Shown: positions 15,919-24,511 of the stretch, piece after piece
Layout: each line of letters begins with the position of its first letter
Numbering within the stretch: position 1 is the stretch's first letter
Assembly (NCBI RefSeq): GCF_014054985.1
Contig: NZ_CP059569.1
Location: 744,001 to 808,000 of the forward strand
Direction of reading: 5' to 3'
DNA length: 64,000 bases
Source of the DNA: Kingella oralis
GTDB taxonomy: Bacteria; Pseudomonadota; Gammaproteobacteria; Burkholderiales; Neisseriaceae
Notes under the pieces: generated by a model
Told to the model about the DNA's origin: nothing
What the model saw: the letters and a program-made list of their open reading frames with translations, nothing else
Database searches by the model: none
Made by a program: the position numbers and the translations under genes

Positions 15919-17385
15919 TTATTGGGCGGTTGCCTGTTTGCTTGTTTGCACGGCGGTTTTTGCCGCCTTGATTTCCCGCTGCGTGGTGGCATCGTCGCTG
16001 GAATAGCGTTTCAAGCCGCCGCCCAAGGCTTTATACAAATCCGCCAAGTTTTCCAGCAGGCTCAGCTGGGTGGACAACACGGTTGTGTCGGCCGAATAGC
16101 TGCTGCGTTGCGCGTCCAGCAAATCCAATGCGCTGGAAACGCCGTGTTTGTAGCGCAGGGTGGTTAAGCGCAGGCGTTCGTTGTAGGCTTTTTGTTGCGC
16201 CAGGTTGGAATCGTATTGCGTGTTCATGGCGGCGCGGGCAACCAGCGCATCGGCCACGTCGCGGAACGCGCCTTCAACGGCGGCTTCGTAGGCGACTACG
16301 GCTTTTTCCTGCTCAATTTTGCTCACTTTCAACTGGTTGCGGCGTTGCCCCCAGTCAAAAATGGGCAGCGACAGATTGCCGCCGTAAGACCATGTTTTAT
16401 TGGACGAGTTAAATAAATTGCTCAACTGGCTGCTGCCAAAGCCCAAAGTGCTGGTGAGGCTGATGGTGGGGAAGAACGCGGCGCGTGCCACGCCGATATT
16501 GGCGTTGGCGGCTTTAAGCGTGTGCTCTGCCGCGATGATGTCGGGGCGGTTGAGCAGCAAGTCGGATGGCAAGCCTGCGGGCAAGTTGCGGATTTTAAAC
16601 TGCTTGCTCAACGCCAAAGGCGCGGGCAAATCGTCGGGGATTTTTTGGCTAATCAGCAATTCCAACGCATTGCGCGCTTGCTCGCGGGCGCGCACGGCGG
16701 CGGCGTAGCTGGCTTTGGCGTTTTCAATCATCGCTTCTTGCGAGCGCAAATCCAGCGCGGAAATCACGCCTGCTTTGTGGCGCACTTTCGCCAAATCGTA
16801 GGTTTTTTGGTAGCTCGCCAAAGTTTTTTCGGATAACGCCATCGCGGCTGTGGCGTATTGTTCGTTGAAATAGGCTTTGGCAACGCTGGCAATCAGGCTC
16901 AGATGCGTGGCATCACGGCTGGCGGCGGTGCTGAAATATTGTTGCAGCGCGGCTTGGCTGCTGTTGCGCACGCGCCCCCACAAATCCAGCTCAAACGCAG
17001 AAATGCCCAAGCCTGCGTTGTAGCTTTCCACGTCGCCACGGCTGCGGCTTGCGCCGCCGTTTGCCCCGAGGCTCGGGAACTGCGATGAGCGCGTAATCGC
17101 GTATTGGGCGCGGACTTGTTCCACATTCAAATTGGCGGTGCGCAAATCGGTGTTGTTTTTCAAAGCGATTTCAATCAAGGCGTGCAAGCGGGGGTCGGCA
17201 AAATAGTCTTGCCAGCCCAATGATGCAGCCTGAAAGGCTTGTTCGCCGTTGCGCTGCGCATCGTATTTGAAGGTGTCGGACGGCAGTTCAACATTGGGTT
17301 TTTCGTATTTGGGCGCAAGGTTGCACGCCGATAGGGCAATGCTTAGGGCAACCGCTGTGAATGAATAGTTTAAAACAGGTTTCAT
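15919..17385 (-). CDS. mtrE: Outer-membrane efflux lipoprotein MtrE (TolC/NodT family)
   Basis: 488 residues. The signal peptide has lipobox ALSAC (Cys21). Two OEP repeats follow, with typical NTDLRTANLNVEQVRAQY, FELDLWGRVRNSSQAA, LLNRPDIIAAEHTLKAANANIGVARAAFFPTISL, LPIFDWGQRRNQL and a second-repeat GVSSALDLLDAQRSSY. It forms the outer-membrane channel of the tripartite pump with MtrC and MtrD. Start 17385 has GGAAGG upstream; the longer frame overlaps mtrD. The 67-base gap to mtrD holds an inverted DUS pair. The C-terminus is Lys/Thr/Ala-rich. Role inferred from strong family match and gene order. Confidence 0.93.
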   Translation of the reverse strand: MKPVLNYSFTAVALSIALSACNLAPKYEKPNVELPSDTFKYDAQRNGEQAFQAASLGWQDYFADPRLHALIEIALKNNTDLRTANLNVEQVRAQYAITRSSQFPSLGANGGASRSRGDVESYNAGLGISAFELDLWGRVRNSSQAALQQYFSTAASRDATHLSLIASVAKAYFNEQYATAAMALSEKTLASYQKTYDLAKVRHKAGVISALDLRSQEAMIENAKASYAAAVRAREQARNALELLISQKIPDDLPAPLALSKQFKIRNLPAGLPSDLLLNRPDIIAAEHTLKAANANIGVARAAFFPTISLTSTLGFGSSQLSNLFNSSNKTWSYGGNLSLPIFDWGQRRNQLKVSKIEQEKAVVAYEAAVEGAFRDVADALVARAAMNTQYDSNLAQQKAYNERLRLTTLRYKHGVSSALDLLDAQRSSYSADTTVLSTQLSLLENLADLYKALGGGLKRYSSDDATTQREIKAAKTAVQTSKQATAQ

Positions 17386-17405
17386 AATTTTCCTTCCATA
17401 GATGA

Positions 17406-17449
17406 TTTTCAGGCTGCCTATGGTATTGCATTTTGAGGCAGCCTGAAAA
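17406..17449 (-). other. Inverted DUS pair inside the mtrCDE operon
   Basis: TTTTCAGGCTGCC (17406-17418) and GGCAGCCTGAAAA (17437-17449) can fold into a 13-14-bp stem between mtrD and mtrE. It could lower mtrE expression relative to mtrCD, or stabilise the upstream message. Confidence 0.5.
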
Positions 17450-17452
17450 CCG

Positions 17453-20400
17453 TTAATGCTTGCCAAACGCTTGGGCATCCATGTCTTCTTCGTCGTCAAA
17501 CAAATCCAGCTCGCCTTGAACGGGGGGCTGTTTGCCGCCTGTGAAGAAACGCACCACAAGGTTCACGATGATGTAGAACATCGGCACAAGGAACACCGAT
17601 AGGAACGTGCCCACCAGCATACCCCAGAACACCGCCGTGCCAATTGCGCGTTGGCTGGCAGACGATGCGCCCGTGGCGATATACATCGGCACCACGCCCA
17701 AGATAAACGCAAACGAAGTCATCAAAATGGGGCGGAAACGCAGCTTGGCGGCGCGCAATGCCGATTCGGCGACGGATTTGCCCGATTCGTGCAAATCTTT
17801 GGCAAATTCGATAATCAGAATGGCGTTTTTCGCGCTCAAACCCATTACCGTAATCATGCCCACGGTGAAATACACGTCATTGCTGTAATTGCGGATTTTT
17901 GCGCCCAAAGCCACGCCCAAAATCCCCAGTGGCACAACCAACAGCACCGAAAACGGAATAGACCAGCTTTCATACAACGCCGCCAATGCCAAGAACACGG
18001 CAACCGCTGCCAGCGCGTAAATCATGTTTTGTTGCGATGTGCCTTTGGCTTCTTCGCGGGATTGACCTGCCCATTCCAAGCTGTAATTGCCCTGCAAGTC
18101 GTTCACCATTTTTTGCACTTCTGCCATCGCTTCGCCTGTGGATTTGCCCGCAGCAGGTGCGCCTGTAATCTGCATGGCAGGATAGCCGTTGAAGCGTTCG
18201 CTTTGCTCAACGCCTTTTTCCCATTTGGCGGTGGCAAAAGACGACAGCGGAATCAGCGTGCCATTGCCTGCAGGCACGGTTAACGCCAAGATGTCTTCAG
18301 GCTGCATCCGCGATTTGGCTGATGCTTGCACAATCACGCGCTGCAAACGCCCATCGTTGGGGAAGTCGTTGACATAAGTGGACGATAAGGCGGTGCCCAA
18401 TACGCTGCGAATGCTGGCAAAGCTCACGCCATTAGAAGCCGCTTTCATGCGGTCAATCTCAATTTTTAATTGCGGCGCATCTTCCAAGCCGCTGGCACGC
18501 ACGTTTGATGGGTCAAACATGGCAGGGTTTTGGCGCATTTTTTGGATTAACTCATCGCGGCGGGCAACCAATTCTTCGTGGTTGTATGTGCCACGCGCTT
18601 GCAAATAGAAGCTGAAACCCGAGTCGTTACCCAATTCCATAATTGGCGGCGGGTTCAACGCCAGCGCGAAACCGTCTTGGATGGCACCGCTCATCATCGC
18701 GCCGGTGATTTTGCCTGCCACAGAAGTGGCATCGCTGCCCGCTTGGGTGCGCTCGCTCCAGTCTTTGAGCATGATAAAGCCCATACCCATGTTTTGACCG
18801 CTGCCTGTAAAGCTAAATCCAGACACGGTAATCACATCTTGGACTTCGGGCATAGAATGCGCCACTTGGTTCAGCGTTGACAAAGTTTTTTCCGTGCGCT
18901 CGGCGGTTGCGCCGGAAGGCAGCTGCACGGTGGTCATGATGAAGCCTTGGTCTTCGCTGGGGATGAACGAGCTGGGCAAACGGCTAATCAACACGAATGC
19001 GCCCGCGCCCAACGCCAAGTAAATCACAAACATCACACCAGCTTTGCGCAAGGTTTTGCCAATCCAGCCCGAATAAGTGCGCGTGCCTGCGTTAAACACG
19101 CGGTTAAACCAGCCGAAGAAGCCTTTTTTGGTGTGGTTATGCCCTTTGGGAATGGGTTTGAGCATGGTGGCGCACAAGGCGGGCGTGAGCGTTAACGCCA
19201 AGAATGCCGAGAATCCAATCGCAAACACCATGGTGAGCGAGAATTGGCGGTAAATGTTGCCCGCCGCGCCGCTCAACAGCGACAGCGGCACGAATACCGA
19301 AACCAACACGGCGGTAATGCCGACCACCGCGCCCGAGATTTGTCCCATCGCTTTTTTGGTGGCTTGTTTCGGGCTTAACCCTTCTTCCGCCATAATCCGT
19401 TCCACGTTTTCCACCACCACAATCGCATCGTCCACCACAATGCCGATTACCAGCACCATGGCAAACATGGTCATCACGTTGATTGACATGCCCAGATACG
19501 AAATCGCGGCAAACGCGCCCAGCAGGGAAATCGGCACAACAATGGTGGGAATCAGCGTGTATCGGAAGTTTTGCAGGAAGATAAACATCACGATAAACAC
19601 CAGCACAATCGCTTCTGCCAGCGTGTGAATCACTTTTTCAATAGACAAAGATACGAAAGTGGAGGTGTCGTAAGGGGCTGACCATGTTACGCCTTGTGGG
19701 AAGAAGTTTTGCAGCTCGTTCATTTTGGCTTTAATTGCCGTTGCGGCTGCCAAGGCGTTACCTGTGTTAGACAGCGAAACCGCCATACCTGCGGCTTTTT
19801 TGCCGTTCAAGAAAGAAGATGCGTTGTAAGATTGGCTGCCTAAACCGATTTCCGCCACGTCTTTCAAATAAACGTTTGCGCCGTTGATGTCGCTGCGCAG
19901 CAAAATGTTGCCGAATTCTTCGGCGGTTTTCATTTGCCCTTCCGCGCTGATGGTGGCGGTGATTTGCTGCCCTTGGCTGCTGGGCAAATCGCCCAATGCG
20001 CCCACCGATAACTGCGCGTTTTGCGCGGAAATGGCGGCGGTTACGTCGGCAAAGGAAATGTTGTAATTTTTCAATTTGGCAGGGTCTACCCACACGCGCA
20101 TGGCGCGCTGCGCGCCAAACAAGCGCACGTTGCCCACGCCGTCAATGCGTTGCAGCTCGGGCACAACGTTGCGTTGCGCGTAGTCCGCCATTTCTTCTGA
20201 TGATTTGGTATCAGAGTTCAAAAATACCACCATCAGGAAGTTGGAGCGTGCTTTGGATACGGTAATCCCGTTTTGTTGCACGGTGGAAGGCAGCAAGGCG
20301 GTTACTTCCGAGAGCTTGTTTTGCACGTTCATCTGCGCCAAGTCTTCGTTGGTTTCGGGCGTGAACGTGAGCGTTACGCTGCCCCTGCCGCTGGAATCGG

Positions 20401-20644
20401 CGGAAGTGGTCATGTAATCCAAGCCTTCCACGCCGTACATATTGCGCTCAATCACCGCCAATACGCTGTCTTCCATCACTTTTGCCGATGCGCCGGGGTA
20501 GGTGGCGGTGAGCGTGATATTGGGTGCGGCAACGGACGGATATTGCGAAATGGGCAGATTTTGGATGCCGATGACACCCGCAATCATGATGAAAATCGCA
20601 ATAACCCACGCGAAAATCGGTCTATCAATAAAAAACTTAGCCAT
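17453..20644 (-). CDS. mtrD: RND multidrug efflux transporter MtrD (HAE1 family)
   Basis: 1063 residues, full length for HAE1 RND pumps such as AcrB/MtrD. Visible are the N-terminal MAKFFIDRPIFAWVIAI, PSVAAPNITLTATYPGAS, the TM4 pair of aspartates in GIVVDDAIVVVENVER (about 401-416), the TM segments after them, and the second-half repeat ending with KNAILIIEFAKDLHESG. It is the inner-membrane proton-driven exporter of hydrophobic agents, dyes and detergents, working with MtrC and MtrE. It follows mtrC by 10 bases. The C-terminus is acidic (DLFDDEEDMDAQAFGKH). No truncation is seen. Confidence 0.96.
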   Translation of the reverse strand: MAKFFIDRPIFAWVIAIFIMIAGVIGIQNLPISQYPSVAAPNITLTATYPGASAKVMEDSVLAVIERNMYGVEGLDYMTTSADSSGRGSVTLTFTPETNEDLAQMNVQNKLSEVTALLPSTVQQNGITVSKARSNFLMVVFLNSDTKSSEEMADYAQRNVVPELQRIDGVGNVRLFGAQRAMRVWVDPAKLKNYNISFADVTAAISAQNAQLSVGALGDLPSSQGQQITATISAEGQMKTAEEFGNILLRSDINGANVYLKDVAEIGLGSQSYNASSFLNGKKAAGMAVSLSNTGNALAAATAIKAKMNELQNFFPQGVTWSAPYDTSTFVSLSIEKVIHTLAEAIVLVFIVMFIFLQNFRYTLIPTIVVPISLLGAFAAISYLGMSINVMTMFAMVLVIGIVVDDAIVVVENVERIMAEEGLSPKQATKKAMGQISGAVVGITAVLVSVFVPLSLLSGAAGNIYRQFSLTMVFAIGFSAFLALTLTPALCATMLKPIPKGHNHTKKGFFGWFNRVFNAGTRTYSGWIGKTLRKAGVMFVIYLALGAGAFVLISRLPSSFIPSEDQGFIMTTVQLPSGATAERTEKTLSTLNQVAHSMPEVQDVITVSGFSFTGSGQNMGMGFIMLKDWSERTQAGSDATSVAGKITGAMMSGAIQDGFALALNPPPIMELGNDSGFSFYLQARGTYNHEELVARRDELIQKMRQNPAMFDPSNVRASGLEDAPQLKIEIDRMKAASNGVSFASIRSVLGTALSSTYVNDFPNDGRLQRVIVQASAKSRMQPEDILALTVPAGNGTLIPLSSFATAKWEKGVEQSERFNGYPAMQITGAPAAGKSTGEAMAEVQKMVNDLQGNYSLEWAGQSREEAKGTSQQNMIYALAAVAVFLALAALYESWSIPFSVLLVVPLGILGVALGAKIRNYSNDVYFTVGMITVMGLSAKNAILIIEFAKDLHESGKSVAESALRAAKLRFRPILMTSFAFILGVVPMYIATGASSASQRAIGTAVFWGMLVGTFLSVFLVPMFYIIVNLVVRFFTGGKQPPVQGELDLFDDEEDMDAQAFGKH

Positions 20645-20654
20645 GTTTTATTCC

Positions 20655-21941
20655 TTATTTGGCGGCAGAGGCTGCCTGAATTTCGGATGCGGCGGCTTTT
20701 TCTGCCGATGCGGCGGCAGGCGTTGGGGCGGCGGAATTTGCGCCCGATGCGGCTGCTTGCGGCGCAGATGCGTTTTCAGGCTGCCATTCTTTGGTTTGCA
20801 CCTTGTTTGCACCGGTTCGCGCAATCATTTGCCCTGCAATCATGGTGCCGTCCACAATCACTTTGTCGCCTGCTTTCAAGCCTTCGCTAATCACCCAGTT
20901 GCTGCCCTTTTGCCCAGTTACTTTCACCACGCGCGGCTCCATGCCGCCTTGCGCGTTCACCACCATCACGGTATCGGTTTGACCGCGCGTAACGGCTTGT
21001 TGCGGCACAACAAAGGCATTGGTTACGCCCGCCAGCGGCAATTTCACGCGAACGTATAAGCCGTTCATCAAAATGTGTTCGGGGTTGGGCACGATGGCGC
21101 GGATGGTGAATTGCCCTGTGCTTTCGTCTACCGTTGAATCGGCAAACAGCAAACGCGCTTTGTGTGGATATTCTGTGCCGTCTTCCAGCATCACGCTCGC
21201 TTCCACGCTTTCGTTTGCCACGCGGTCGCCCGAGGCAAGCTGTTTGCGCAGTTTCAGCATATCGCTGGCGGATTGTTTGATGTTCACATACAAATAGTCG
21301 TTTTCGGTAATCAACGCCATTTGTGTGCTGTTGGCGTTTACCAACGCGCCCTCGGTTACCAGCGATTGCCCGATTACGCCTGAAATTGGTGCGGTGATGT
21401 GTGCATGGTTCACGTTCACTTGCGCGGCTTTAATCGCAGCATTGGCGGATTTCACTTGCGCTTGGGCAGAGCGTTGCGCGGCAAGGGCGGCATCCCATTC
21501 TTGTTTGCTGATGGCATCGGCGGCTACCAAAGGCTGATAGCGCGACACATCGGCGTTGGCTTTGGCTAACGCGGCTTGTGCGCTGGCAAGGCTGGCGCGC
21601 GCGCTTTCTAGGTTGGCAACGTAGCTGGCATCATCCAGTTGATACAAAGGCTGACCCGCGCGAACGGTGTCGCCCTCTTGGAACAAGCGGCGTTTCACAA
21701 TGCCAGACACTTGCGGAATAATCGGCGCAGAACGCACGGCTTCCAAGCGGCCGGGCAAATCCGTTTCCAGCAATACGTTTTCGGGATGAACCGTCAGCAC
21801 GCTCACGGTGGGGGCGGGCATTTGCTGTTTTGCGCCTGCGCCTTGCTGCTGTGCGCTTGCGCCGTCTTTGCCGCCGCATGCTGCAAGGGCCAACGATGTA
21901 GCCGCTGCTAACACGGCGATACGCCAAGGTTGTATGGTCAT
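20655..21941 (-). CDS. mtrC: Periplasmic efflux adaptor lipoprotein MtrC
   Basis: 428 residues. The lipobox ALAAC (Cys22) follows a short signal peptide. The membrane-fusion-protein pattern is clear: lipoyl halves VSGIVKRRLFQEGDTVRAGQPLYQLDD and ITAPISGVIGQSLVTEGALVN around a coiled-coil hairpin, then beta-barrel segments and VVPQQAVTRGQTDTVMVV. The C-terminal tail is Ala/Ser-rich. It bridges MtrD and MtrE. The start at 21941 is preceded by AGGAAAACAAAG; the ORF extends to 21977, but its extra residues are not signal-like. First gene of the mtrCDE operon, facing mtrR. Confidence 0.94.
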   Translation of the reverse strand: MTIQPWRIAVLAAATSLALAACGGKDGASAQQQGAGAKQQMPAPTVSVLTVHPENVLLETDLPGRLEAVRSAPIIPQVSGIVKRRLFQEGDTVRAGQPLYQLDDASYVANLESARASLASAQAALAKANADVSRYQPLVAADAISKQEWDAALAAQRSAQAQVKSANAAIKAAQVNVNHAHITAPISGVIGQSLVTEGALVNANSTQMALITENDYLYVNIKQSASDMLKLRKQLASGDRVANESVEASVMLEDGTEYPHKARLLFADSTVDESTGQFTIRAIVPNPEHILMNGLYVRVKLPLAGVTNAFVVPQQAVTRGQTDTVMVVNAQGGMEPRVVKVTGQKGSNWVISEGLKAGDKVIVDGTMIAGQMIARTGANKVQTKEWQPENASAPQAAASGANSAAPTPAAASAEKAAASEIQAASAAK

Positions 21942-21976
21942 AACTTTGTTTTCCTGTTTAACTGATGATTGAAACA

Positions 21977-22019
21977 TTTTCAGGCAGCCTGAAAAAACGC
22001 AATGGTTTTCAGGCTGTCT
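21977..22019 (-). other. Inverted DUS pair in the mtrC leader
   Basis: A DUS (21982-21995) and an opposed DUS with one change (22006-22019) lie between the mtrC start and its likely promoter, so a transcript leader hairpin is expected just upstream of the ribosome site. Confidence 0.5.
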
Positions 22020-22042
22020 TTTAAGGATGGATAAAACGCGGT

Positions 22043-22065
22043 ATTATACATACATTGATGAATGT
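22043..22065 (-). promoter_or_regulatory. mtrC promoter -10 and palindromic operator candidate
   Basis: On the minus strand, a perfect TATAAT (22048-22043) faces mtrC. Immediately upstream, ACATTGATGAATGT (22052-22065) is an exact 5-bp inverted repeat with a 4-base centre, placed in the -35/-10 spacer where a TetR-type repressor would block RNA polymerase. The same site sits upstream of mtrR. A good match to -35 is not evident. Confidence 0.5.
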
Positions 22066-22105
22066 TGATTAAAATTTTTAAAAACAAGCCATAGGGAGCA
22101 ACCGA

Positions 22106-22726
22106 ATGCGAAAAACCAAAACCGAAGCGCAAAAAACACGCCAGCATTTGCTGGATGCGGCATTAGAAGTTTTTTGGCGCGACGGCGTAACCCGCGCTTC
22201 GTTGCAGGCGATTGCCCAAGAGGCGGGCGTTACGCGCGGCGCGTTGTATTGGCATTTCAAAAACAAGGAAGATTTGTTTGAAACGCTGTTTGAACAGCAA
22301 TATGCGGATTTTTTTGCCGCGTTTAACGACCAAACCCTGCGCGACAACCAAGACGTATGGACGCATCTGCAACACAATCTAACCGCCATGTTTGAAACCT
22401 TGGCAACCAGAGAATCCAAACACAAATTTTGCAATGTGATGTTTTCAAAATGCGAGCAAACTGCCGGCAATGAAACGATTACCGAACTGGCGTGCCGCTA
22501 TCACCGCCTGTTCCAAAAGCAGATTGCTTACGCGCTGCAATTGAGCCGCGAGCAGGGCAGGCTGCCTGAAAACACGGATATCGAACTGGCGGCGATTTAT
22601 TTGGAAAGCAGCTTGGTGGGCCTGATTAAAATTTGGATTGACGAGCCTGAGCGGTTTGATTTGATTGCGAAATCCAAGCGCGTAATTGCGGCGAACATGC
22701 GCGTGTTGCAGCAAGGGTTGGCGTAG
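22106..22726 (+). CDS. mtrR: TetR-family transcriptional repressor MtrR
   Basis: 206 residues. The N-terminal helix-turn-helix domain (MRKTKTEAQKTRQHLLDAAL; recognition part ITQEAG-like SLQAIAQEAGVTRGALYWHFKNKEDL) is close to gonococcal MtrR, and the C-terminal ligand domain follows. The gene is divergent to mtrCDE with 164 bases between starts, so it almost certainly represses that operon and probably itself. AGGGAG precedes the ATG. The Ala/Gly region corresponding to known gonococcal resistance substitutions cannot be judged here without an alignment. A DUS-derived QGRLPEN peptide occurs near the C-terminal end. Confidence 0.92.
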   Translation: MRKTKTEAQKTRQHLLDAALEVFWRDGVTRASLQAIAQEAGVTRGALYWHFKNKEDLFETLFEQQYADFFAAFNDQTLRDNQDVWTHLQHNLTAMFETLATRESKHKFCNVMFSKCEQTAGNETITELACRYHRLFQKQIAYALQLSREQGRLPENTDIELAAIYLESSLVGLIKIWIDEPERFDLIAKSKRVIAANMRVLQQGLA

Positions 22727-22744
22727 CGGCGCGCTGTCGGCATG

Positions 22745-22786
22745 GGCAGCCTGAAACGGCTTATCCGTTTTCAGGCTGCCTTTTGT
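22745..22786 (+). terminator. DUS hairpin terminator behind mtrR
   Basis: Arms 22745-22759 and 22765-22780 pair with one bulge and are followed by TTTTGTT, 18 bases after the mtrR stop. Confidence 0.7.
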
Positions 22787-22817
22787 TAATCTATGTTAAT
22801 TTTTTTATGCCAAACGC

Positions 22818-22847
22818 TTGCTTACTTGCTTTGGCATCGGTTATATT
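22818..22847 (+). promoter_or_regulatory. Possible cycA promoter
   Basis: TTGCTT (22818-22823) is followed after 17 bases by TTATAT or, after 18, TATATT (22842-22847). This lies about 130 bases before the cycA start. Confidence 0.35.
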
Positions 22848-22975
22848 GCGGTTAATTATATCGTTTATGGCACGGCGTAACGGCTGTGTTTTTTGTTTCA
22901 ACCCGTTGTAAGCAAAGTTCGGCAGTCTGAAAAGGCCGGAACGGTTTGCAACACACACTAAAAAGAGCAACCATC

Positions 22976-24358
22976 ATGCAAACGCAACACCACAACAAAC
23001 AAAACGATGGCTTACAACGCAATCTGCAAAACCGCCATTTGCAGCTGATTGCCATTGGCGGCGCCATTGGCACGGGCTTATTCATGGGCTCGGGCAAAAC
23101 CATTCACTTGGCAGGACCGTCGGTGCTGCTGACTTATATCCTGATTGGCTTTTTCATGTTTTTCATCATGCGCGCGATGGGCGAATTGCTGTTGTCTAAC
23201 TTGGAATACAAGTCGTTCACCGATTTCACCCACGATATTTTGGGTTCCGGCGCAGGTTTTTTCGTGGGCTGGACGTATTGGTTTTGCTGGGTGGTAATCG
23301 GCATTGCCGATATTGTCGGCATCACGGGTTATATGCAGTTTTGGTGGCCCGACATCCCGCTTTGGCTGCCGGGGCTGTTTTGCGTCATCGTGATGGCGAG
23401 CATGAACATGCTGACCGTGAAACTGTTTGGCGAAATGGAGTTTTGGTTTGCCTTAACCAAAATCATCGCCATCATCGGTTTGGTTTTAACCGGCGCGTAT
23501 TTGATTTTAATCGGCTTTGTTGATCCCGTTTCGGGTGAAAAGGCTTCGTTGAGCCATTTGTGGGCGCGCCCCGGCGGGTTTTTCCCCAACGGCATCAGCG
23601 GCTTTTTCTCGGCGTTTCAAATTGCGTTTTTCGCGTTTTTGGGGATTGAACTGGTGGGCACGGCGGCGGCAGAAACCAAAGACCCTTACACCAATTTGCC
23701 TGCGGCGATTAACCGCATTCCCATCCGCGTGATTGTATTTTATGTGCTGGCTTTGGCGGTGATTATGACGGTTACGCCGTGGGATGTGGTTAACCCCAAA
23801 GTAAGCCCGTTTGTGAACATGTTTACCATGATTGGTATCCCGATTGCCGCCAGCCTGATTAACTTGGTGGTGCTGGCTTCTGCGTTGTCCTCTGCCAACG
23901 GCGGGATGTTCTCCACAGGGCGGATGCTGTTTGGCTTGTCCAGAAACAACGTTGCGCCGCGCATTTTCGGCAAATTGAACATCAACGGCGTGCCTGCGCC
24001 TGCGTTGCTGTTCTCCTGCGCGTTTTTGTGTTTGGGCCCGATTTTGCTGTACCAAGAGGGCAGCATCATGGAAATTTTCACGGTGGTTACCACCATTTCC
24101 AGCATCGGCTTTATTTTTGTGTGGATTATGATTCTGCTCTCTTACATCAAATACCGCAAAATGCGCCCCGAGCTGCACCAGGCTTCTATTTACAAAATGC
24201 CGGGCGGCGTGGTGATGGCGTGGGTGTGCTTGGCGTTTTTGGTGTTTGCGCTGTATTTGTTTTCGCGCGATGACGATACGCTGCAAGGCCTGCTGTATAT
24301 GCCCGTGTGGTTCGGGATTTTGACGGTGGCTTATCTGACCAAGTATCGTAAGCCGTAG
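22976..24358 (+). CDS. cycA: D-serine/D-alanine/glycine transporter
   Basis: 460 residues with about 12 membrane segments. It is very close over its length to E. coli CycA, an AAT-family amino acid/H+ symporter: RNLxNRHLQLIAIGGAIGTGLFMGSGKTI at the N-terminus, RAMGELLLSNLEYKSFTDF, GWTYWFCWVV, AFLGIELVGTAAAETKDP and SANGGMFSTGRMLFGL. Start 22976 follows AAAAGAGC; the longer frame adds unrelated residues. Substrate is inferred from similarity; a general small neutral or D-amino acid role is likely. Confidence 0.9.
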   Translation: MQTQHHNKQNDGLQRNLQNRHLQLIAIGGAIGTGLFMGSGKTIHLAGPSVLLTYILIGFFMFFIMRAMGELLLSNLEYKSFTDFTHDILGSGAGFFVGWTYWFCWVVIGIADIVGITGYMQFWWPDIPLWLPGLFCVIVMASMNMLTVKLFGEMEFWFALTKIIAIIGLVLTGAYLILIGFVDPVSGEKASLSHLWARPGGFFPNGISGFFSAFQIAFFAFLGIELVGTAAAETKDPYTNLPAAINRIPIRVIVFYVLALAVIMTVTPWDVVNPKVSPFVNMFTMIGIPIAASLINLVVLASALSSANGGMFSTGRMLFGLSRNNVAPRIFGKLNINGVPAPALLFSCAFLCLGPILLYQEGSIMEIFTVVTTISSIGFIFVWIMILLSYIKYRKMRPELHQASIYKMPGGVVMAWVCLAFLVFALYLFSRDDDTLQGLLYMPVWFGILTVAYLTKYRKP

Positions 24359-24364
24359 CATCCG

Positions 24365-24406
24365 TTTTCAGGCTGCCTTTGCCATACACAAAAGGCAGCC
24401 TGAAAA
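24365..24406 (+). terminator. DUS hairpin behind cycA
   Basis: Perfect 16-bp stem from opposed DUS words (24365-24380 with 24391-24406), 6 bases after the cycA stop. Confidence 0.65.
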
Positions 24407-24511
24407 GCCAACAGGCAAAGACGCCATAGCGTAAGCGTTGGCTGATGCCGGTTTCTTATGTTTTCAGGCTGCCATCACAAGCAGCCTGAATCGTTTTTTG
24501 GAGCAACCTCA

